Shown piece after piece: positions 12,148-24,100 of a DNA stretch of 64,000 nt. The stretch lies in NCBI GenBank assembly GCA_964036155.1, contig OZ038422.1:65495201-65559200 (forward strand), given 5' to 3'. The position numbers were made by a program, and so were the translations under genes. The DNA comes from Diploscapter coronatus. Lineage: Eukaryota; Nematoda; Chromadorea; Rhabditida; Rhabditidae. A model generated the notes under the pieces. That model made no database searches, had not been told where the DNA came from, and saw only the letters and a list, made by a program, of their open reading frames with translations. The stretch's first letter is position 1. The number at the start of each line of letters is the position of its first letter.

Positions 12148-15100
12148 ATGACAGTATCCTATACTCTTGATGTATCACAAACTAATATCAAGAGCTTCTT
12201 CCGATTATTGTGGAGATGGCGTGGCTCAGTTTGGAAGGTATTAATTTTGAATCGAAACTTTAAAAATGTCAGTTTTTTTCTTTTTAATTTTAGGCTGTAT
12301 TGGGTCAATTAGTAATATGGACGATGATATTCTTACTTATCAGCTGCGTCTATCGATATTTTCTAACGCGAGATCAACAATCGTAAATTTGTCGAAGAAT
12401 TATTGAAGAGAATTTTGAAATTCAGCACGTTTGAAGCACTCGTTCGCTACTTGGACAATAAGCTCGATTCAAATATCCCTCTTACCTTTATGTTGGGTAA
12501 GTGAATATTCTAGTGATTAGCCGAAGATAGTGGGGATGTTATATTACTGATGGGTTGATTTAGAAAGATTCAATGACTCATGTACTTTTACAGACTAGAG
12601 AGCAAGAGTTAGGGTTTGAGATTAAGGAGTGAGATAAGACAAGACTAAGCTAGAGATGACTATCAAGGCATAGGTGCAAATAGGATACGGTTCGAAGCGA
12701 AAGACATTCTAGATTTTTCATTCTTCTGCTTCTAGTGAATTTTATACAGAGCCGTCGTTCTCAGAGTTCAGGCATATCTGCAGAACGGGACGTGAATTCA
12801 TTGTGCCTTCAGAGATGGATGCTATTTACAGGTTTCTTCGTGACTTTTGTCGTCGGTCGATGGGGTCAAATTCTGAATGGGATCGGTTGGATCGATGAGT
12901 ATGCAACTTTCTGCCGAACAAAAATATTTGCTACTTTGAAATTTAGCGCCGCGATTTTATTCGCATCGTATATTCGAGGTCGCGAAGAGTCAACACGGGT
13001 TATTCGACGAAATATCGTTCGGTACATGGTCTTGTGCCAAGCTCTCGTTCTTCGGGATATTTCTATGCAAGTTCGAAAGAGGTTTCCAACGATGGACACT
13101 CTTGCTGCTGCAGGTAGCTATTTTGACTTTAAAAAGGAAAATTTTATGAAGAGCATGGAAATTTAGGATTCATGACCGAAGAAGAGCAAGAGATATTGGA
13201 GGAGATTAAAGATCCTTACAGCAGGTATTTTCTGGAGATAGAGTATTCTTGAAGCTCTCGAATTCGTAGGTACTGGGCTCCGATTCAATGGTCGATAAAT
13301 CTGGTTTATCAATGTAAAGAGGACGGAAAAATTACCGACTATTATTTGATGAACAAAATCGTTGACGTATGCAAGAATCACTGTTTTTGAAGAGTAGAAG
13401 ATTTTAGGAGATTTCTAAATTTCGTCACGGACTGGCGTCATTGCTGAAATATGATTGGGTTCCTGTAGGCCTAATCTACCCTCAGGTCTTATTTTTCAGG
13501 ATAAAAAGTCGAAAATTCGGGTGTAATTCTAGGTTGTGTTTCTCTCTGTAAGATTGTACTTTATTATTACGCTAGTTAGTCGACAATTCATAATTACGGG
13601 CCCTCACCCTAGTCCGGTATGATCTCCCAAAATTTTCGCCAGAAATGAGTTTTATTGCCAGATGGATCTTTGGCTGCCGATAACCACGATGATCCAGTTC
13701 GTGGTTTATATGGGGTGGATGTCGGTCGGTGAAGCGCTTCTGAACCCTCTGGGTGAAGACGACGATGACCTGGTTTGTTTTATTCGATTTAGTTGCCTGA
13801 ACATTTGACTTATTTTAGGAATGCAACTATATCATCGACAAAAATCTAATTGTAAGTTTTGGCTTCAACTTCCCCGTCATGGTGTGGCATCTCACCTTTT
13901 GCTCATACCTTTAGATGTGCAACATTTAGAATGATTTCCAAGCATAATTTTGGTCTTGCTCTATGAAATTAGAATAATTGCCCTTGATTAGTTACCATCT
14001 ATCCGCCAAATGAAGAACATGCATTGATTATTAATGATGTTTCCATGACACATTCCATAATTCCATCTTTGAGTGCCATTCTTTCTGCATTTTAGACGGG
14101 AATGGACATTGTCGAACAAATGTGGGCGCCCGATAAGGTATTGGGTTTGGTGACGTTGAGATTCTTACTGATTGTTTACTAATTTCCCCTATCGGTTTTC
14201 GGAGTTAATTGAGTGTTGGCTTGCAGAATTCGCATTTTCTTGAAATTTATCGTACCTATTCCATTTTTAGAATCATGATTCCGAATTCTCAGATCAACAT
14301 TCAAATGATCAATTTGGTGCATTGGCATTAACTTTTCACGAGATTGAATAACTAATGAGCGCACGTTAACACTTGATGATGACAGGATGAATAATTTGAT
14401 TCGAGTGGTTCCGGGTACAGCGACCAGCTTTTAGTCGCCTTTTTCTGTGATAACATATGATGAGACTGCGCTAAAGGTTGTGCGCATTTGTGATTAGGTA
14501 AAATTTCGGCTATTTTGGTGATTCGTTTTTGAAGCCGTTCTCAGTATTGAAGCGTGCAATTTGACATATGAAAGCCGTGAACAAAATTTGAGTTTTATTT
14601 CTAAAGAAAACAAGACACTGCAAAAATGGCAGTTTTTAACCAAACATTACCAGAATCAACCATAAGTTCTAACTAACTGATTTACAATTGAATCATCACT
14701 TCAGTTCTGAACACGTCTAATATCACGAATATTCAAGCAATTAACTAACTTTTCTTATGATATAGTGATAATTAGCGACTTATAGACCGGCTATTCCATG
14801 GTCGAGGAGCATTTGGCTAGGATTCCTCAGCAGAAGCGTGACGATTTCTGGGGCATCGATAAGATCGCGCCGCTGTACAGTCTGGAAAGCGCTGAACGTT
14901 CTGTGCACCCGTTGATCGGAAGTGTTAGCAAAATTAAGTGAGGGATAAAATTTAAAATTCCTTTCGAAAAAAAATTGAATTTTTCAGTCTCGTTAAAAAT
15001 CGCAAGGAAATTGTAATGACTCCACACAAGAATAAATTGAGTGAATTGACGTCTGAAGAACAGGTATTATTTTCAAATGGATTATGTGAAAGTATTACTT

Positions 15101-15321
15101 CAAAATAGAAGTCCTACCTCCGGCGGATAAACGTGCTTCATCACAACGAGAAACACAAGAAGCAACGAAGTTTTGAACGAGCAAATAGTCCTGACGCTTG
15201 TCTCAATCGGGTCAGAAGCACGTCGAAGTAAGTCGATTGTTCGCTTATTTTGTCCGATTTTCGCTAAACCAATAACGACTTTTCTAGCGCAATGATAGAG
15301 CTAGACCAAGAGTTCTTGTGA
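12148..15321 (+). CDS. Bestrophin-family calcium-activated chloride channel
   Basis: Fifteen exons: 12148-12237, 12294-12382, 12426-12496, 12832-12898, 12947-13113, 13167-13224, 13270-13366, 13408-13485, 13533-13616, 13662-13772, 13819-13851, 14786-14937, 14988-15063, 15109-15227, 15288-15321; 441 residues, all phases agree. Bestrophin signatures: N-terminal TVSYTLDV (about 2-9), GFFVTFVVGRWGQ (about 84-96), the RRNIVRY...RDISMQVRKRFPTMD block (about 120-157), YDWVPVGLIYPQVVF (about 228-242), and the acidic calcium-clasp motif NPLGEDDDDL (295-304) followed by ECNYIIDKNL. Four transmembrane helices are expected in the family, forming pentameric plasma-membrane anion channels. The intron at 12899-12946 was inferred because reading through inserts 16 residues into a conserved block. 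The intron at 13852-14785 holds a frame-breaking exon-like segment at 14097-14137. Confidence 0.93.
14097..14137 (+). pseudogene. Exon-like 41-nt segment in a bestrophin intron (relic or poison exon)
   Basis: Flanked by a good acceptor (GCATTTTAG) and donor (AAG then GTATTG). In one frame it codes MDIVEQMWAPDK, resembling the first part of the next accepted exon (TGYSMVEEHLARIP) and the usual bestrophin sequence after DKNL. However, the upstream exon enters in another phase; 41 nt is not a multiple of three, and inclusion shifts the downstream frame to an early stop. It appears one base short of an in-frame ACG-GGA-ATG. Confidence 0.5.
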
Positions 15322-15642
15322 ATAGAGGCAACCCGTTGCAACACGTTTTGCTAGTTCCAAATTAGGGTAAATGAAACGATTGAATTGAACGCGATAGCGA
15401 TAAATGTCATGAATTTTTGAGCAATTTTTTTTATCAAAGCTTATTAGTGCATTTTTGATCGGGTATTTTATGAGGCAAGTTTTCAAGCAAGTTACTGGAA
15501 TTTTGTTATCACATATCTTATCTATCTATTTATTTTCTAAAGTACAAAACCATAAGCAAGTGTTGAAAGAAGTAATTACAAAGAAAGTATTTCGTAATTT
15601 ACATAAATTGAGGCGATCAAAAAATCGAAATTGGAATGGCAC
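15322..15642. other. 3' intergenic gap between convergent genes
   Basis: 321 bp between the bestrophin stop (+) and the stop of the minus-strand gene at 15643. It is AT-rich and presumably holds both 3' UTRs; I see no separate gene. Confidence 0.6.
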
Positions 15643-17146
15643 TTAGATTTCGATTCTCGAGATCTCGAACTCGAGAAAATCTCCGTTATCATCTCGATTG
15701 AGCATTATCTTCGGCACTTTTCGAATCTGACCCACCTTTATCAGATTCGCATCCACCATGATCTAAATATCAATATCATCATGAGTTTTCCGCGAAATGA
15801 ATGCCACTTACTCTTCCAGTGAGGTTGATGAGAATGTAAAGAGTGCACTCGCGCTTGCCACGCTCTTCTTCGTCTTCAAATTCGCTACTGCAGCCACTTT
15901 CATTCTCAGTGTCGCTGCTCTCAGAATCATCCTCGCGTTCACTGACTTCACTGAAATTTTAAAAGTTATACAGGGTGCTCATTTATAATTTTCCCATTTA
16001 TTTTTTGAATTGAAGAACAATTTTTACTCAAAGAATAAATGGACATCCTGTACGATGATATCTGGGAGCCATTTATTCTCTTGTTGAAATATTGAAATTT
16101 GACTAAAGCGCTCAATTACCTCGCTCGGAATCCAACGTAGATTCCACCGATCTGATCAATCGCTTGCGTTTTCCTGTCATTCATGTATCCGATGTTTTCC
16201 ATCATATGAATGCACGGGCGCTGAGTTTTGAGTTCTGCTTCCGCGTATTTGTCATTTGTGCGAAAGAGGGTGTTCAAGAGGCCTATCATATTCCCATCGA
16301 GACCGAAGCGATTGTCGCCTCTTAATATTCTACCCTAAAGAATAATAATGTAATTTTTCTTACTTCAACATTCTGCCAAAGACTTTTCCCAACTGCGAGT
16401 CTTGCATATTCACGAAGAAGTCAAAACTCTTTCCGTCATATTCCTCGTCAGGCTCGAACTGCACGCAGGTGATAAACGCGGATCTGAAGCAATGTTTGAT
16501 TGATTCATATTTACTATTTATTCTTAAAATGGTTTACTTTGAAGTGACGAATTCTCTGGACTCCAGAAATTGGGAATAGTCAATGGACTCCTTTTCGAAC
16601 CACTCGTAGATCTTTACCTTGTTCTTGAACGAATCCTTCAAATCCCAGACTCGACGCGCAAATGCATCTAAAATTTCAATTGCTTATGCATTTCAACATC
16701 ACAATTGTGATCTTGCCCAGATTCTTGCTGTTGGTGTTTTCGAAGTGCTTGATGGCCGCTCGAACTCCAACGCTTTCGTCTTTGATGAGATCCATGACCT
16801 GGAATTCGAAAAATTCGCACTATAGCTCTCGAGAAATCGACATGTTGAGAAATTGGCTTGCCGTGTCGATTTTGTGCTTATATCGAAATTCGCGATATTT
16901 CTTGCGGTTGGATGACGGAAACAGTTTCGCACTGATATCCAGCGCGTCCAACTTCTCATCAATGCCCATGTCGCTTTCCCAAATCAAGCGAATCGTATTC
17001 TGTAGCGGCTTCTCGAGAGTCCAGGTAAATTCTAGCTTTGAGAGAATCTAAATTGTCAGTAAATTAGACTTCTGAAAACTCAAATTTACCGGATCTTTCT
17101 TGGCCTTCAGTACTGGTGGTGCATTCATTTCCAATTCCGGAGCCAT
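15643..17146 (-). CDS. Unrecognised 347-residue intracellular protein
   Basis: Eight exons: 17090-17146, 16862-17047, 16717-16798, 16538-16667, 16364-16483, 16120-16329, 15812-15950, 15643-15762, all in phase. No signal peptide or membrane segment. The N half is rich in charged helical sequence (for example KLFPSSNRKKYREFRYKHKI); the middle contains FDFFVNMQDSQLGKVFGRML and IHMMENIGYMNDRKTQ; then comes an acidic, serine-rich stretch (about 265-293), and the tail ends EFEISRIEI. I do not recognise the family. Two introns (16799-16861 and 16668-16716) must start GC (GCAAGC, GCAAGA), because GT alternatives give stops. The intron 15951-16119 contains a small mariner-type element. The acceptor of the exon ending at 16329 was chosen because the stronger upstream site gives a stop. 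Confidence 0.75.
15971..16050. mobile_element. 80-bp MITE with Tc1/mariner-like ends
   Basis: Ends CAGGGTGCTCATTTAT and, inverted, CAGGATGTCCATTTAT (13 of 16 match), flanked by TA on both sides (15969-15970 and 16051-16052) as in Tc1/mariner insertions. It lies inside an intron of the minus-strand gene. Confidence 0.7.
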
Positions 17147-18590
17147 TTTCAGAATGAATTAGCTAAAATGCCTTTATTTTTGAGTGTGTAGGAAGCGAAG
17201 GAAGATATGTATGAAGATTGTGAAAGAAAATGAACGGATTCAAATTTATCTTTCAGACCGCAGACAATTATGATGAAATAAATCGATTATTTATTGAGAT
17301 GGGAAAGTTTTCAGCGATTGTTTTGTTTCAAATATTGAAGGAAACATGTGAAGAAAAACACTTGGAAATAAAAACATTTAACTTTTAAGCAAGATGCATT
17401 TTCTAGATGGCAACCTGGAAATCTCAAGCCCCAAGCCATGCGAAACAGTGTGAGGAAAAAATTCTTTTTCCTACCATCCTCCACCCTATTTCGCATGATT
17501 TGAGAGCTTAAGGGTTTGAGGCTTCCAAATAACCTTTCTAGATTATGAAATCGGAAAATATTGCATTTGAGAGAAATTCGAATATTTACAAAAGAAGAAG
17601 GGAAATTTTTACGAGAGGATGGAAAGACAGGAAATACAGCTGGTCAATGTCTGTGAGCACGAGATAGGGAGAATGAATTACTCATCAAAACATTGCGACA
17701 AAGGGTTGTAAAAGTTGGTTTTCTAATATCCATTAGTTTCCTTCTCTGTACGTTGTGGGAAATGAATATCGAAAATCATCTGAAATAAATTGAAGAGAAA
17801 TGTTTTCTCCCCTCTCAACTTCGATCAGCTGTGATAGAATTTTCGAAAGCCTACGAAATGGCAAAAAGTAAAAACTGTTCGACGAAATCAGAGCCGAATG
17901 GCTTTGAAGAAAACTCTATTCAATAGCTGGTTGTTATGCAAAAAATATAGATAAAGTTGAATCCGACTATCTTCTTTTGAACCCATTTGCAAATGTGTTT
18001 CTGAAATAAATCGTGTGGAACACAGTTTGCTGTTAGAGTTCGTCTGAAAAATTAATTATTAGGGGCTTACTTTCGCAGGAATAATTGGTAAAGGTTGGAA
18101 CGGGCGATTCGATTATAAATTCTAAAGAAGATATGCTACTAGTCGACACAATATTTTTACAGTCGAAGAGATGATTTAAATGTCCAATGGCGGGATCTGC
18201 AAATGTGAAAGATGTGAGAAAAACAAAAGCACGATTTCTTCTTGCCAATCAAAACATTTTTAAACTTGCAAAATTCAATCAATTGAGGGTGAGGAAGAAT
18301 TTTTAAGCTGGAATTTGTCAAAATACACGAGCAAAAATACCTTAACGAACTGAAAAAAACCCAACAAAATTGACATTTATCGTCATCGTGCTCAGAATGC
18401 AAGTTTTGATGAAATGCATCCCTCGACTTAGACTACTAACATTTGACCATCATTCCCCCATTCCTACTTCGAGTCATGCGCGAGAGTCTCTAGAAATTTC
18501 CATAGATTTTACGATATTAATTCTGTGAGTCTTTTACCTATCCTGTTTTAGAGCCGAGCTCGAATACATTCAGTTTTACGAAAAGTGAGT
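17147..18590. other. Intergenic stretch with one inverted-repeat element
   Basis: No gene seen. It holds the promoter side of the unrecognised minus-strand gene and one element of the GGCAACCTGG family (17409-17534). Confidence 0.5.
17409..17534. mobile_element. Inverted-repeat element, GGCAACCTGG family, diverged copy
   Basis: Starts GGCAACCTGGAAATCTCAAG; the far end read inverted starts GGTTATTTGGAAGCCTCAAA. Inner arms CATGCGAAA match as well. The core resembles the copy at 40625-40743. Confidence 0.6.
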
Positions 18591-19459
18591 CTATCCAGCA
18601 AAGGACGTATTTTCGTTTGTTTCCTCCAAGAATGTAGTGACTTGTTCCGCACTTAGTGGATTTTCAGCACACTTTTGCACCATCTGATCATAAAATAGTG
18701 CGTATCTTGAAATACTTTAGAACTGAGAAACTAACATGTCCCGCTTATGATCGGATTCGAAATATTTACCCAATTGCAGTTTCGTAGCTCATTTCTAGAA
18801 ATTAGATTTTTGTTTTGCTTCTTCGCAATATCGTAGATTTGCATGAATATTCCATTAACTTTAAGGGTTTTAACAGCATGAAAAATTCCCAATCTATCAT
18901 GCAAAACTATTGTGCAGTGATCATATCAGTCCAATGAAACATTCGTAAAGAAGCAATTTATCAAAAAAGCTCACATTTCAGCGGAAAATACACGACGATT
19001 GCTCGAAATGGTACTCACAATGGGGACGACCCTTGGATGCGCTCCGGTAATCTTTACGAATTTCACAAATAACAACTTTAAGCTTCGCTCGCTCAGATTC
19101 CCTCTCAAATGACGACGTTGAGTTCGTCAAAATTTCCCATGAGAAAATAGTTTAGACCGGTCGGAATATACCATTCTTTAGCATTGATTGGTGAGTCTTC
19201 TCATTGCGTACTCGAGACATTTTTGCCGTGTGCAGCACATTCGATGACTAATTTTGGTTTGAGTTTTGGCGTTAACATCGGCACTTTCTTGGTGATGGGA
19301 AATTCGTACAGTGAAATTTCTGTGGTCTGTGAATCGAATTGCCGTTGAAATACTCACATGCTCACCTCAATGCTAAAATCACTATCAATGCAAGATATAA
19401 TTTTCTCCCCGACCTAATAATTTTCACTTGGTTTATAAATTAAATTATCGTACAGGCAT
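18591..19459 (-). CDS. Small cysteine-containing protein, possible NTR/TIMP-like domain
   Basis: Exons 19454-19459, 19366-19413, 19212-19326, 19117-19175, 19015-19082, 18770-18794, 18591-18683 (137 residues), phases consistent. The start ATG (19457-19459) lies 10 nt after a TTTTTAG acceptor that may receive a spliced leader; if that acceptor is used in cis, more N-terminal exons (perhaps a signal peptide) exist upstream. The segment TGLNYFLMGNFDELNLKVVI followed by Cys is spaced like the G-x-Y-L-x-G...C core of tissue-inhibitor-of-metalloproteinase/netrin (NTR) domains; later cysteines in NELRNCNWMVQKC fit. The match is by eye and weak, and the lack of a visible signal peptide argues against a secreted inhibitor. 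Introns of 34 and 36 nt are unusually short. Confidence 0.5.
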
Positions 19460-19584
19460 TTGAAAGAAGCTAAAAAGATCACAATATCAATTTTTATTAC
19501 AGAAGTAATTTGAAAAATCTTAAACAGACAGACCATTTTCTTCAAATTACTGATGTTGATATTTCATTGCCTTAAAAGTTCAAA

Positions 19585-20045
19585 ATGAAAGAGCATGGCA
19601 CAGTAATTGCGACGTACAGTGATGATGATCGTATCTATCTTGGGATGAAGCATTTATTGTGTCATTTTATAAAATGATTTAGAAAAGTTATGAGCTAGGA
19701 TGACTTTTGGATTTTAGTGGACATGGAATATGGCTTCCCTTCTGGAGTATCCTGTGTCAATAATTCGAATCAAATCCATCCACACAACAATGCTCGTCCA
19801 TTCCGTAATCACAATGGTAGGTAAGACCCCTCGTAGTGTAGTTGAAATTAGCTTCAGTTGATCAGAATCAGAGATGAGCCGAAACTAATTTGAATGGCAA
19901 GAGCGAAGGCATCAAAATCTCCAAAAACGAGACAAACTAAGAACGAAGACTAATCCTTGTTCATCTCTGATCGGAACTAGAATTGAATTGATTGAAAATT
20001 TTCAAAGTTTTAGATCACATTCAACGGGACTACCCTCGCTACTAG
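19585..20045 (+). CDS. Possible small three-exon gene, unknown
   Basis: Exons 19585-19660, 19718-19816, 20014-20045 give 68 residues in consistent phase. The start has an AAA-ATG context, the second exon has a strong GATTTTAG acceptor and GTAGGT donor, and the last acceptor is GTTTTAG. The product is hydrophilic with no signal peptide, beginning MKEHGTVIATYSDDDR; no family was recognised. The minus strand is also open across the middle exon but lacks an acceptor. The second intron contains an inverted repeat (19867-19972). It would be divergent from the gene at 18591-19459, sharing a short promoter. Confidence 0.3.
19867..19972. repeat. Short inverted-repeat element
   Basis: ATCAGAGATGAGC at 19867 pairs with an inverted copy ending at about 19972 (GTTCATCTCTGAT). 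It sits in the last intron of the possible small gene. Ends and target duplication are not clear. Confidence 0.4.
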
Positions 20046-21153
20046 CATATAGACAAATTAACAATAATTAGGTCACTCATGCTTATTCGACTATGATTGA
20101 TTGACTACAAAATTATTTGAGAGAAAAAATACGATTTTGTAGGAAATCAATGTTTTTTTTTTATCTCATCATCCTTTTGATCTTCGATTTTGGTGCCAGT
20201 CATTTTTACGTTCATGTAATTATTATTAGTCTTTATTTACAAAAAAAATAACTTTATTAATCGTATATAATATTTAGGTAGCTTGAATTAAATTTCATCA
20301 GCTTTTGCCCCGACATAATTCCCGACTTTGCTATTCTGTGATAATTCGCGCATACATTTGCCCCACACACTCGATTACGGTCATCTGCGTTTTACTTGTA
20401 CTTTTAGTTATTGATGCTTCATAGATTTTCTCTTATTGGGATTTTTCCTAAAAATAACACTTTCATGGTTTTAAAAAAAATTTCGTTTTTACATTTGGTA
20501 GAGTTTATGAAACATCGATTTAACTTTTAAAAAATTTAATTTAAAACTCCATGTTCATAATAAGTTCACAGTCCTGAATCGATAAATATTTATTCTCTTG
20601 CACCAGACGATACAGACAGAAATGACGAATAAAGTTTGGAAATAATCTCTTTCAATATGAAAATCTCAATGAATCCAATGATTAACCGTAAAATTTCAAT
20701 CCGAATAACTTTGTATTCAATTACCAATGTCATGTTTGATCAGTGTAATAGGTGTAATGGCTAAATGTAACAACCCGTATGATAAGGCAAAAATAATAGT
20801 CGAATTATTTTTGTAAGTCAAATTTTATATCATGGAAAAAACGATATTATCACGCTAAATATGGCAGGGAATAGTAAAAAAATGATAATAAGCGAAGTGA
20901 AGTTTGTAATGGCAAGTAATAACTAGAGTCATGATAAAAATATGAGCAACTAATTAACCAAAATCTCCGAAAATAAATATTCAATCAAAATCCCATAAGT
21001 AGGGATAATATTTGCACTCATTTTCTAGTGGATCATCGATACTTGAACTAGCTACAAGCCGGGAGACTAAATCAACTAAATTAGCTGATCAACTACGAAG
21101 CGATAACCATGAGTTAGAATTGCAGCTTTTGTAACCGGGTCTAGCCCATCATT
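20046..21153. other. AT-rich intergenic stretch
   Basis: Very AT-rich, with poly-A/T runs near 20150, 20240 and 20470. No exon chain was found. It includes the 3' side of the PP1 regulatory gene. Confidence 0.5.
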
Positions 21154-24100
21154 TTAGTAGCCTGCTCTTCTCAAAGGACCGTACTCGTCGTCAGATTCAT
21201 CGCCTGCTGCGCCCCATTTACGAAGGCGTCTTGGAGTAGTGCGAGGGCGAATCATGACGACCTAAAAATTTCTATATGAAAATTTTGAATTCTAGATTTA
21301 CTCCTTAATTTTTTCCACTTGTGAATGCTTTAGAGGTTAAAAATACTGATTATCCAACCTGAGGCTGAGGTGAAGTAGCAATATTATTCGATGTCGAAGG
21401 AGCTGTCGTTTCTTTATCTGCATCATTTGTAGTCGTCTTCTTAGACTCATCAGATAGAATTTGAATTTTATGATTTGTGCCTTCATTATTGTCCCAGAAT
21501 TCCGCGTCATTCACCACGTATTGCACGCAGAATTCGCAATTTCCAGACTGAAAATGGAAAATTTTATTTTGATTTTTACGATAGAAAGAAGATGTTATTA
21601 TGAGTGAGTGGAGTTATTTCATGTGATATTTGATCGTTGGCATGAAAGCAATAGCAATCATGTTTATCGATTCTTTCGTTTTATAGACGATATAATGATA
21701 AGTTTTTAAACGAAAAGTAAATCTACCTGAGCGCTAGCTGGAACATCCAACGAGAAATTGAATGCATCGATGTCGTTTGTTCCATAGACTCTGTGGCTGT
21801 AGAATGCCGGAACTTCGGCGTGGCTCGCCCAGTCATCGATCGTGTAGCGAACATGCACCTAAAATTATTCACTTTCATCTTGAATTTGAGAACTTTAAGT
21901 TTTCAGTAATTCTTTAGTTTTCAGCATATTTAAAAATAGAAAAAGTTGATACCTTCTTCTCAAAAGCGACATCAAGAACGTTGATCTGACCGAGTACGGA
22001 GTTTCCACTGGCTCGCAATGCAACGACGCTGACTTTGTTGTTACGAACTTTCTCTTGATAGTCATTCTCAGGCAGGTAGACGAAATTCATAAGAAGCAGG
22101 CGAGGTATCGACATTGTGCTAGGTGATGTTGACAGGCTACTGTTAGATGTGGAATATTCAGAGAGAAAACTGAAAATGGGCATTTTCGTGGCTTATAAGG
22201 AATGTTTGATTCATTTATTTCGAATGGTCGCAAATTTTTGCTTGAAGAGAAAACCTCGTGCATTTGACAATTTGTTCAGAGGGAAATTTCACAGCTGGGG
22301 AACTTTTGAGTTTTTATCCCTCAGCGACTTCTTTGTAAGATTTTCATTAAAAAATCAATCGAACGGAAAATTCGCCATCACTTCCGCCTTCAATTGTTAG
22401 AAAATGTGAAAGAACGATTGTTCAAATTTCGAAAATTATTTTCATATTTTGTGGCTTACCTAAAATGGACGTCATCTTTGACGAAGTATTCGCGTTTTTC
22501 GAGATCGAGTCCAAGTGAATCGGCGAATCGGACGCGCTTTTGTACCTGTTTGGAGCGTGAGCGACGCAACGCGGAGGGGAGGGTCTTGGCACGATCGCGA
22601 TCTCTGAAAATCAATCATTTTTATCGATTTATGAAATTTTCTTTAAGAAATGTGGTCCAATCATTGTTCACATTTGCACTTTCAAAAAGCGATTCTTTTG
22701 CAGGAGGTCTTTAGGTTTTGCAATGAAGCTTGTGTAAAGTTTTCGTCTTTAGAATCTGAAAGAGTTTGCAATGAGGTTGGTTCAAAACATGATCTTCAAT
22801 TGAAAAAAGACTACGGTAACTTGGAAGAAATGTTCATATCTTAATTCGTAGTGTAGTGGTAGAAAATTTAGAATAAGTTAAAGGGGTCTGGCTCAAATTA
22901 TTGTTGGAATATTGATTGTTGCAAGAAAATTACGGAAAACGTACAAGCGACATCTTTCCATAAGCGGTTCAACGTTGCCGTCATCCGACGAGAAGCCGGA
23001 GTCGGGGGTCGCCGGCGGCTCAGAAATAGCGGCCTGCGATGAGGATGGCGATGATAACTGAAAATGATCAAATTGCCGAAATGAAGGAAGAATATCGTCT
23101 TCTTCTAAGTATTTCGCAGCTCAAAGTAGGAAGCTTGAAAGAGTAGGCATTTTGAATAGCAAAGTGATCGAACAAAGTCCACGAGTTTATGTTTCAAAAT
23201 CTTCGATAAATTCTCTCTAAAATCAACATATTTTTGTTTGTAACTTTGCTTTTACTCCAAAAATTTCGCAATCAATTTTCTACCCGAGCATGCTGAGAAT
23301 ACGATCATTTATCAAGGATGCTTGATAACAATCATTGTGTTGAAAGTGTTCAAAAATATTGACCTAGAGCATTGATGTTATGGGGTATACCTACACGAGC
23401 TAGAGATGGATGAGAGATGAGGGATGAGGTCAGATAGTCAAGGGGTAGGATCGGTAGTAGCCCTATAGTGCAACCCGTTTAGTTTCGGGGCCGAGGTTTG
23501 TATTCTTTGGCGGGCTTTTATACTTTTTGTCTTGTGACTTTTAAAAATCCAGACGACTTGCGAGTGTTCGAGAGATGCGGTTTCATTCATCGAATTATTG
23601 GTGTTGTTTACAAACACCATGTGACCATTCTTTGGGGTTTCTTGTTGGGAGACATAAATGATAAATAGGACGGTGAACTGAGAGAGATGAGGGAGAATTG
23701 ATAAGGGAAATAGTGCCGCGAAAGAAGATCGTAAATACTAGAGAATAGGCCATTTTGAGAGGTTCAAAAGAGCGGTAGATCGAGCAAAATGTTGATATTA
23801 TTAAAGAGAATCGGTGATTTGATAGGGTTGAGAGTGAACGTGGTTTGAAGAGAGTGATGGACGAGGAAGTATGACGAGACACAGAAATCGACCAAAAGGC
23901 TTGCATTCTTTGATTGAGCGATGGTTTAAACTCGAGGAAAACACGCCGTTTTGTAAAACTGATTGTCACAAATTGACTGCCGCCGATGCACAAACAAACA
24001 CAAAATCGCACGTATCTTTATAAGTTCGGGATAGAAAAAGACGAATGGCTGGCAAGAATCAGCAAGTGATGGGATAAGTTTGACGTCATTAAAAACTTTA

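Noticed and set aside
18982..19046. Plus-strand exon-like stretch with acceptor CATTTCAG and donor GTAATC
   Set aside because: It is the antisense of the NTR-like gene; neighbouring plus-strand pieces do not join in phase, while the minus-strand chain does.
19612..19740. Short resemblance to lipid-phosphatase motifs (IYLGM, YGFPSG)
   Set aside because: The motifs are in the wrong order and lack the catalytic histidines; treated as chance.
19730..19830. Minus-strand open reading across the middle exon of the possible small gene
   Set aside because: No acceptor on the minus strand; splice signals favour the plus strand.
23595..24011. 138-codon frame on the same strand as the PPP1R3-like gene
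   Set aside because: It lies wholly inside the first intron, has no domain, and would break the well-supported exon chain.
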